Below, piece by piece: positions 56,370-64,000 of a DNA stretch of 64,000 bases. Each line of letters starts with the position of its first letter. Position 1 is the first letter of the stretch. A program made the position numbers and the translations under genes. This DNA is from Ancistrus triradiatus. Lineage: Eukaryota > Chordata > Actinopteri > Siluriformes > Loricariidae. The stretch covers positions 79,652 to 143,651 of the forward strand of contig JAJAGP010001983.1 in NCBI GenBank assembly GCA_025084515.1, in the 5' to 3' direction. The notes under the pieces are model-generated. The model did not search any database. It saw nothing but the letters and a program-made list of their open reading frames with translations, and had not been told where the DNA came from.

Positions 56370-57038
56370 ATGGGGTGGAAACATCATGCTTTGGGGCTGT
56401 TTTCTGCAGAGGGGACAGGACGACTGATCCGTGTTAAGGGAAAAATGAACGGGGCCATGTAATCGTGAGATTTTAAGCCAAAACCTCCCTTCCATCAGTG
56501 AGAGCATTGAAGATGAACGTGGCTGGGGTCCCTTCCAGTAACATGACAATGATCCCAAACACAACCTCAGGCAACGACGAAAGGCTCAGTACAAAGCATT
56601 TCAAGGTCCTGGAGTGGCCTAGCCAGTCTCCAGACCTCAACCGCATAGAAAATTTGTGATAGAGTTGAAAGTCCGTGTTGCCCATAAACCATCACTGCTC
56701 TAGAGGAGATCTTGCTGAGGATGGGCCAAAGTAACCATCTAAAATTGGTGCGAACCTGCTGAGACGTATAGGAAATTTTTGACCTCTGTCATTGCCAACA
56801 AGATATGTATAAGCAAAGTGTTGATTTGTTGAACCTAATTTTTTGACAAAATACTATTTTCACCATAAATTTACACTTAAAGTATTAAAATCGTAAAATG
56901 TGGATTTCCTGATTTTTCCTATTTTTTGTTCTCATAGTTGAAGTGTAATCTATGATGAAATTACAGACCTCTTTTCATTTTTGTATGAAGACAGAACTTG
57001 CACAATCAGTGCTGACTAATGCTTTTTGCCGCACTGTA

Positions 57039-57798
57039 TGTGTAAGAAAGTGAAATAAATCACTCAGTTACTGTATGTTCACTAGACTTGAGCCAAATAT
57101 ATTATAAAATACTGAATAGTCTACATAGATAGGCTAGACTTCTCCTTCTCTTCATTAAAAATGGTGTTTAAGGAGAAACCAAGCAGGAAGCAGAGCACAA
57201 TAGTGGCCCTGCATTGTCCAAGCTTGTAAACAACGTCACAATGAAAAGTCGGCAGGCTACAGGCCTGACAAGGACATTCACAAGTAGAGGAAAAGATGAC
57301 AGTGAATGAAAACAACACAACAGGAAGTGCTTACTCATTAACAAACACCACAAATATCCCATTAAAATGGGTCAGCCTTGGACTGTAAGACCATGAATTC
57401 AGACTGCTGAACGAACTTGGATATTAAGTAATATATCTTAAGAAAGACTATATACAGCCCCATGAGAGAGTTGGATTTATTACAGGCCATTCTTTCTAAT
57501 AACTGCCATATGTATCTCAGCCTGCTCCTGATTTATTTCAGAGTCTCTCAAAAGTTCAAGCGTGGGCAAGTATGTGTCAATAACACAGATAAATTAAATA
57601 CAACTGCCTCAGCTCTGTGTTAGCATGTATTTATTTAAAGAGAACTTGATGAAAAGTATCCATTTAATGAAATAACCCCATGGGATTAATGAACCCCTTT
57701 ATTATCATACATGGAATATAAAAGACAAGTGTACTACATGAAGCATGAGGTAATGGCCATATGACTCTTGACTAAATATAAAGTCCATAAAACAATGG
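57039..57798. other. Intergenic, no feature
   Basis: Nothing recognised. Confidence 0.5.
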
Positions 57799-57842
<44 letters not shown>

Positions 57843-57852
57843 ACACACACAT
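57799..57852. repeat. (CA)n microsatellite
   Basis: About 25 CA units with one T interruption, replacing the outer TIR of the next Tc1 copy. Confidence 0.95.
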
Positions 57853-59275
57853 AAATGAGACATAAATATTATACTTGGTCCATTTACTTATTGAGGTAAA
57901 TGATCCAATATTACTTTGTGAGTGGCACAAGTTGTGAACCTTTGCTTTCAGTATCTGGTGTGACCTCCCTGTGCAGCAATTATTGCAACTAAACGTTTTC
58001 TGTTTTAGTACTGTTGATCAGTCCCAGTACAATTTTAGCCCATTCCTCCGTACAGAACAGCTTCAGCTCTGGGATGTTGGTGGGTTTCCTCACATTAACT
58101 GCTCGCTTCAGGTCCTTCCACAACATTTCTTTTGAATTAAGGTCAGGACTTTGACTTGGTCATTCCAAAACATTAACTTTATTCTTCTGTAACCATGGTT
58201 TGGTAGAACGACTTGTGTGCTTAGGGTCGTTGTCTTGCTGCATGACCCACCTTCTCTTGAGCTTCAGTTCATGGACATGGACAGATGTCCTGACATATTC
58301 CTTTAGAATTCTCTGATATAACTTCGGAATTCATTGTTCCATCAATGATGGCAAGCCGTCCTGGCCCAGATGCAGCAAAATAGGCCCAAACCATGATACT
58401 ACCACCATCTTTCACAGATGGGATAAGGTTCTTATGCTAGAATGCAGTGTTTTCCTTTCTCCAAACATAATGCTTTCTTTTAAACCAGAAAGTTCTATTT
58501 TGGTCTCATCCGTCCAGTAGCCTTCTGGCTTGTCCACGTGATCTTTAGCAAACTGCAGACGAGCAGCAAAGTTCTTGTTGGAGAGCAGTGGCTTTCTCCT
58601 TGCAACCCTGCCATACACACCATTGTTGTTCAGTGTTCTTCTGATGGTGGACTCATGAACATTAATGTTAGCCAATGTGAGAGAGGCCTTCAGTTGCTTA
58701 GAAGTTACCCTGGGGTCCTTTGTGACCTCGTCAGCTATTACACGCCTTGCTCTTGGAGTGATCTTAGTTTGTCGACCACTCCTGGGGAGGGTAACAATGG
58801 TCTTAAATTTCCTCCATTTGTTCACAGTCTGTCTGACTGTGGATTGGTGGAGTCCAAACTCTTTAGAGATGATTTTGTAACCTTTTCCAGCCTGATAAGC
58901 ATCAAAAACTCTTTTTCTGAGGCCCTCAGAAATCTCCTTTGTTCGTGCCATGATACACTACAACAAACATCTGTTGTAAAGAGCAGACTTTGATAGATCC
59001 CTGTTCTTTACATAAAACAGGGTGCCCACTCACACCTGATTGTCATCCCATTGATTGAAAACACCTGACTGTAATTTCACCTTCAAATTAACTGCTAATC
59101 CTAGAGGTTCACATACTTTTGTCACTCACTAATATGTAATATTGGATCATTTTCCTCAATAAATAAATGACCAAGTATAATATTTTTGTCTTTTTTGTTT
59201 CTGATGATGTTTTAGGCATATTTTTGCAGAATTGTAGAAAATTCTAAAGTGTTCACAAACTTTCAAGCACCACTG
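57853..59275 (-). mobile_element. Tc1 family B, outer 3' TIR replaced by (CA)n
   Basis: The 5' TIR (right side, TTTCAAGCACCACTG followed by TA at 59276) is intact. The leader, transposase and 3' inner repeat follow toward the left, where homology stops at ACATAAATGAGACATAAATA next to a CA microsatellite. It is the best-preserved B copy in the window. Confidence 0.9.
58412..58951 (-). pseudogene. Tc1 family B transposase, N-terminal 179 residues open
   Basis: The frame starts MARTKEISEGLRKRVFDAYQ and carries both helix-turn-helix parts: FGLHQSTVRQTVNKW at about residues 32-46, then LPRSGRQTKITPRARR (a GRPR-like basic hinge) and a second domain with VTSKQLKASLTLANINVHES. The first catalytic Asp is residue 148 in YWTDETKIE. 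Compared with family text, four codons (KNVL) before WTDE are missing, an in-frame deletion. The frame is lost after LKESIMFGERK, and the catalytic middle (SIMVW, QQDNDPKHT) follows in other frames at 58130-58410. It is inactive. Confidence 0.9.
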
Positions 59276-59287
59276 TAAAGCAAAAGG

Positions 59288-59860
59288 ATAAATTTATTGG
59301 GAAAACTTTAAAATTGAAAGAAGGCTCTAGATACGCTGTGGGTAAATCCTTGATTGGCGATAAATCTGGCCAACAGACAGGCCAAGGAAGTGTTGCAATC
59401 TGGCGGAGACATTCCGCCTTGACAACAACTTTTCTTCAGCTAAGCACCTGGAAATAGTCCGGGCAGAAACAGGGGCATGTAGTGAAGGCACCACCTGTGT
59501 CTGGATGGTGGACAACAAAACTGTGGGAGTTGCTCATGCTTCTCAGAGGATCAAACGATCCTCTCTACTGGTAGTTTTGTCTGCAGCTTCTTTTTGCTGC
59601 TCCCAATATCTCCTAACAGCTAGGTCAGAACGGCGATCTTCCTGCTTCTCTCAGTCCAGTGATGCGCCCCCTCTCAAAGTCTGTCAATTGGATGTCTTTG
59701 ATTGTGTCATAGAGGCATGTCTAGCAGTCAACGATCTCTCACCAAGAGGTAAACTACCCAAAAACGTAGCCTCTGAGAGCCTTTTTGCCTTTTTTGTAAT
59801 GCAGCGGGGGAAGCATTCTTACACCCTCTGGTGGCAAAACCCAGTGTAATCAATTACTTA
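59288..59860 (-). pseudogene. Tc1-like family F, 5' part
   Basis: Minus-strand text carries the leader (AAAAGGCTCTCAGAGGCTAC, GGTGAGAGATCGTTGAC) and transposase start region as at 13335-13700. Fragments such as QLTDFERG-like and SSLHAPVSARTISRCL appear in shifted frames (59327-59518). It has an AAAGAAGGCTCTAG end similar to the copy at 39668. A large internal deletion joins 5' and 3' parts. Confidence 0.65.
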
Positions 59861-60323
59861 TCTGTACATCTTGCTAATACCAAGTTTGTCCCCTTTTTCC
59901 TTCAAAACTGCCTGAAAAGTTTTTCAAGTCTGAGTCACAGTCCCCTTCGTGTCTTATGCCTGCAATGCCATTAGGCAGCAATGCATGGTGAATCAGATAG
60001 AGAGCTGTACTATTCCACTGCTGCTTGTACTGATGGTCCGGAAGCCTGATCTGCCACTCGCTATAATCCAAGCCAGTCCAGAATGAAAAACACATGGCAT
60101 GTTCCTTATATGCTGTGTACGAGTTTGACACACGCAGATTGAGTATGGTGTACATCTGCAGTAAGTTTGAGCCTGATGGATCTTTGCCGCAACTGGACAA
60201 AATGAGTCATCCACCGATAAAACACTCAAAATAGTGAAAAAAGTGTGAGAAAGTGAGTTTTCAAGAAGAAACAGCACTGGTGCAGACATTGTATTTTCAA
60301 CAGGAAACAAAGAGCAAGCGTGT

Positions 60324-60328
<5 letters not shown>
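59861..60328. other. Intergenic, no supported gene
   Basis: The overlapping minus frames of 108 and 166 residues share no motif I know. Confidence 0.45.

Positions 60329-60370
<42 letters not shown>
60329..60370. repeat. (CA)n microsatellite
   Basis: About 20 uninterrupted CA units. Confidence 0.95.
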
Positions 60371-60371
<1 letters not shown>

Positions 60372-60430
60372 CTCTCTGCGCAAGTATACACTACATCATA
60401 TAGTGAATTACTATAGCTCCCCATTGGACA

Positions 60431-60913
60431 TACACTATTTAGATAAAAGTTTGTGGACACCCCATTTAATTTTTGAGCTCTGCTAAAACTCACTTGTAAA
60501 CATATTCATAATACTGTATAAAGCATACATTTCTGGATTCTCCATAGACAAACAGTGGCAGAACAACTGGGTGTACTGATACCTCAGTGGCTCTTAATGA
60601 TTTATAGGTTTCAACTTTCTACCCTTCTGTCCTTAAATAAAGTACATGGAGAACTGATTTCCCAACTGATTGAGAACTTGGACAGAACCTTGACCTCAAC
60701 TCCATCAGACACCTTGAAAATGCACTGGAATGACAAAAGTGAGCCAGGGTTTATTGTGTAACAGTAGAAGCCGACCTCACAGTCATGTACAAGCCCTCTT
60801 AAAAGAACAAAGGATATTGTAGCAGCAAAGTTGGGGTTGGCAAACTCCATACTAACCACCTATGCTTCGGATGTCATTTTTCCTTGTCCACAAACTTTTG
60901 TTTATATAGTGTA
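60431..60913. mobile_element. Non-autonomous TIR element H, full length (483 bp)
   Basis: TIRs of about 28 bp: TACACTATTTAGATAAAAGT on the left and ACTTTTGTTTATATAGTGTA on the right, both running into GTGGACA/TGTCCAC. The interior does not encode a protein. Older copies are at 40873 and 49537. The TIR wording GTGTCCACAAACTTTTG is shared with a Tc1-related MITE group. Confidence 0.85.
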
Positions 60914-62253
60914 CATGCATGTCTCCAAGGTTTAGGCAACATTGATGAAATGGACTGTTGATTAAAAAGTAAATAATATATCACAACATGTACAGGAACC
61001 ACATTAAATTTGGATAAAACAGTTAAATCTGTTCTGGAACCTTACACAAACTTGCAGATCAACTGGAGACGTGCACGTTTTACTTTCTCCTATGTTTTAA
61101 AAGGTAGTAAAGTTTGACCTGCATGTAGAGCATTTCGTGCACTTGTACGTCTCTCCCTCACGTACATATGGTGAAAAGATTTTCTCTGGGCCACATACAA
61201 GTCCTGAGAGCGTGTGGTCTCATTCGGTCTGTGCCAACAACTTGACCTGATGATAAAACAAAGTATTTAGCCTTGGAAGAAACTCAGTGTGACGCAACAG
61301 CTTCGTCACATAAACACTTCCAGATGACTTCTTTCAGACTACTGTCAGTGATCATGGTTCATCCAGGTTTGATGTTAGTCTCCTTATCTACAGAGGATTA
61401 TCAGAGTCATTAGCGGTTAGACCAGAGGCTGAGCTTCAATAAATCTAATACAGCTCTAATAATCACATGGTTATAGAAAAAAAAATTGAGCTCTGGTTGT
61501 TCTACACAGCTGGGATTCACTATTACTGTACTGGATGAATAGTATTTTGGGGAATCTTTTTATTTATACTCACCAGGTTACTCATGCTTGATTCATGATT
61601 TCTCCCATATTCTGGTGCATTTTGGTTAAATATAGCACATGCTCTCACATTCCTAAGGTCTCTGAACCTGTTGTATTTATTTATTTTGCTCAGAGCTCCA
61701 GGCACATCCTCTGAGAAGTCGTAATAACTGGCTTTCCCACTTATTAAAATTTGTCTGAATCCCAGATGACTTGCTATTAGACACAAAGAGTCCTGTTTCA
61801 CCAACAAGGTGCTGGTGTTTAATTTGGAATAGCTTTTCCCCAGCTGATCTGGAACCAAGAACCAATGATTTCTGAGTGTGGTTTAAAGTGAATTTAGAGT
61901 GTAGAAGAGTAATATCCCCAATGGGTCGTTACATCCTTTTAAGTCCACTTCTTAAGGTATAAATCAATAAATTAACCTGACAAAGAGTCACACATTCACA
62001 TGGCAGCAACAGTGCATTTACTGTAGGTATGTATTTAGGTCAACACGGCCTGCTGAAGTTCAAACTGAGCATCAGAATACAGAAGAAATGTGATTAAATG
62101 ACTTTGACTGTGGCATGGTTGCTGGCGCTAGACTGTCTGAGTACAGTCTAACCTCGTTGTCTCGCCTACCTCTGTTTCATGGCTATTTTTGGCGAGAAGC
62201 TGGTTTGGCGACTTAACAAGGTTACAAAAAATTAGATAAACCCAGTGATTCAT
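60914..62253. other. Intergenic, no supported gene
   Basis: At 62145-62222 CAGTCTAACCTCGTTGTCTCG and TTTGGCGACTTAACAAGG look like a small family E-type MITE edge pair. The rest is unassigned. Confidence 0.4.
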
Positions 62254-62441
62254 ACATTTACATTTACAGCATTTAGCAGACGCCCTTATCCAGAGCGACT
62301 TACAATTGTCTTACAGTCCAAGCAATTGTGGGTTAAGGGTCTTGCTCAAGGACCCAACAGTGGCAGCTTGGCAGAGGTGGGATTTGAACCCTGGACCTTC
62401 TGGTCCATAGTCCATTACCTTACCCGCTAGGCTACCACAGT
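62254..62441 (-). repeat. SINE S1, near full length
   Basis: Same structure as the copy at 1141-1332, with the reversed tail first (ACATTTACATTTACAGCATT) and the A-box-like head last (GGCTACCACAGT). Confidence 0.9.
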
Positions 62442-63845
62442 CCCAACATACCTGATGCTGATGTAATGTGCTGATGTAATCACATTTAAAATGTACATAA
62501 ACATGTACGTACATGTACAGTTTCTATTCATTTACGCAAATTTGAGAAATAGTCCGTGACTGACGATTGTTTCTGTGACGCAAAGTGCATGAAGTCCAGC
62601 CTGAGATGAACACCAGGTCAGGACTGTACATCATCCAGCATTGCAAGTTCAAAATAGCGCATCAGTCGTGCGTCGTATGCTTTAGGCCAACTAAAAGACT
62701 GATGATGAGATGAACACATCAATGGAACCATAACAATTAGCAGTGAGGCACCAGCAGAGTGAGCAGGTTGAAGATCTGCTGGCAAGGTGAGCTGCCAGTT
62801 GAGGAGAGAGCAGGGATGGCGACCTGGATTAAAGTGACACCTACCAACCAATCTTAAAACATAACGGGGGAGAATTTAATTGCTGGCAAGACATTTCTGA
62901 CATTTCAAGAATGGCAAGGGCGAGAGCCGAGGTTGGCAGCTTTTCAAGGCAAAGTGCATGGAGGGAAATCCATCCTGCCATCACAGGTAGCGAGAGATGA
63001 ATTTGGAGAGATAACTGGGGGAAAGATAACGTGAATGGGCTGTATTAAGAAATCTACTGGGATTTCATCCACAGCCGTCTCTACAGTTTACAGAGAATCT
63101 TTCAAAACAGAGAAAATATCCTGTCAGCGGCAGATCTCTGGGCAAAAAATGCCTTGTTGATGCCAGAGGTCAGAGGAGAATGGCCACTGGTTTGAGCTCG
63201 AAAAACAGAAATAGAGATAGAGATAGAAAAACAACAGTAACTCAAATAGCCACGCGTTACAACCTAGGTATGCAGAAGAACATCTCTGAACACATAACAC
63301 ACTGAACCTTGAAGCAGGTGGGCTACAGCAGCCGAAGACCACACCCGGGTGTCACTCCTGTCAGTTAAGACCAGGCTGAGGTTACAATTTGAACATGCTC
63401 ACCGAAACTAGACAGTTCTTAACCCAATTCCAGTCATTCTCAGCAATCTCTTAATTTGTTTTCTTTGCTTGGTGCAGGCCAATAATTTGACCCTTCGGAA
63501 AAACAGTTAGATCTTTTCCATGGCCATGGAATATGTCTCCTGACATGGTTGTTTAAATGAGAAGCTACTCACTGCATCAATTAGGGGCTAAAAGAATTGT
63601 TTCCAGCTGAAACATATTAATCACTGCAGTCATTATCTAAGCAAAGGCTCTTAAATATTAGCATGAAACAGCTGCAACTAATATTAAGCAGTTTTTTAGT
63701 ACATCATTGTTACATTTGTAAGCAGCATTTAATAGAACCGGATAGACATTGTTTTGTTATTTAATAATATTAAATAATAGACTATTTTAATATATATTCC
63801 TATTAGACATACAGTACAGTGCACCATATAGAGTGTAGAAGACAT
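62442..63845. other. Intergenic, no supported gene
   Basis: Nothing recognised. 63205-63230 has a short GAGATA tandem. Confidence 0.45.
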
Positions 63846-64000
63846 GGGCTGTATCCCAAATGGTTCCATAGCCCCTAGATATGTTCACTATATGAGTTAT
63901 GACGTTATGGATATATCCCAAGCGCCTCCCTATTGGGTCCAAGACATAGAATGTATAGAACATTTAGTGAATGTATGACATGGTGCCCTATACTCCAAGG
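63846..64000. mobile_element. MITE-like element cut by window end
   Basis: GGGCTGTATCCCAAATGGTTCC, TAGCCCCTAGATATGTTCAC and GGTGCCCTATACTCC resemble a common fish MITE beginning GGGCTGTATCCCAAATGG. The far end is outside the window. Confidence 0.5.

Larger units (their letters stand above)
51960..57036 (+). mobile_element. Tc1 family A split by an LTR retroelement
   Basis: The left end CAATGGGGAAAAATAGTATT follows TA (51958). The right end TTTTTGCCGCACTG precedes TA (57037). Transposase text runs from ATGGCCAAACCAAAGAGCTG (52316) with indels to ACACCATGACCTACTGT (52846). It then resumes at ATGGGGTGGAAACATCATGC (56370) and continues to the C-terminus and right TIR. Without the insert (52847-56364) the Tc1 copy is about 1.56 kb. 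Many single-base indels disable it. Confidence 0.9.

Noticed and set aside
57121..57362. Small Cys-rich minus-strand frames
   Set aside because: No start context, signal or family pattern; length is within chance.
59993..60493. 166-residue minus frame with a VCVCVC stretch
   Set aside because: The stretch is the CA microsatellite, and the flanks show no recognisable domain.
62593..62852. Possible exon or lncRNA around 62.6-62.85 kb
   Set aside because: Composition is less AT-rich, but there are no splice-bounded frames or family motifs.

Overview
The window is a stretch of teleost fish chromosome, probably an otophysan or catfish-like species. The evidence is a split vertebrate gene with GT-AG introns, many Tc1/mariner copies with TA target duplications, tRNA-derived SINEs with the usual fish tail, and long CA/GT microsatellites. 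No bacterial-type operons, ribosome binding sites, tRNA or rRNA genes were seen. The species call is weak; 'teleost' is firm.

The only cellular gene I can support is the 3' part of an E2 ubiquitin-conjugating enzyme of the UBE2E family, best matching ube2e3, on the + strand. Three coding exons (7729-7861, 14813-14960, 21672-21769) join in frame to give the last 125 residues, including the catalytic cysteine. They are followed by a 3' UTR and an AATAAA signal at 22414. Upstream exons lie outside the window, so bases 1-7728 are read as intron. The remaining 41 kb downstream looks intergenic and is made mostly of transposon layers.

Layout. 1-7.7 kb: intron with a Tc1 3' end, a SINE, an AT-rich minisatellite, two Tc1 relics and a ~119-bp tandem repeat. 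7.7-22.4 kb: gene exons, with introns holding several Tc1 pieces, an inverted-duplicated Tc1 relic, a GT-rich minisatellite of about 0.8 kb, and a TIR-bounded Tc1 ending 50 bp before the last exon. 22.4-42 kb: SINEs, a telomere-like ~230-280 bp tandem repeat in two arrays, a Tc1 nested inside another Tc1 (31443-33561), segmental duplicates and a LINE 3' end. 42-51.9 kb: three degraded Tc1 copies and small TIR elements. 51.96-57.04 kb: a Tc1 copy split by a 3.5-kb LTR retroelement (52852-56364) with clear LTRs and a 5-bp target duplication. 57.8-64 kb: Tc1 copies, a ~480-bp TIR element, a SINE and a MITE cut by the window end.

The most unusual object is the LTR element. It has no recognisable pol and carries two different arrays that both have a 30-bp period. 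The larger array lacks stop codons in all three minus frames, so it makes long overlapping reading frames of decapeptide repeats. I read it as a non-autonomous, probably Gypsy-type, minus-oriented retroelement. The structure is seen directly; the class and orientation are inferred.
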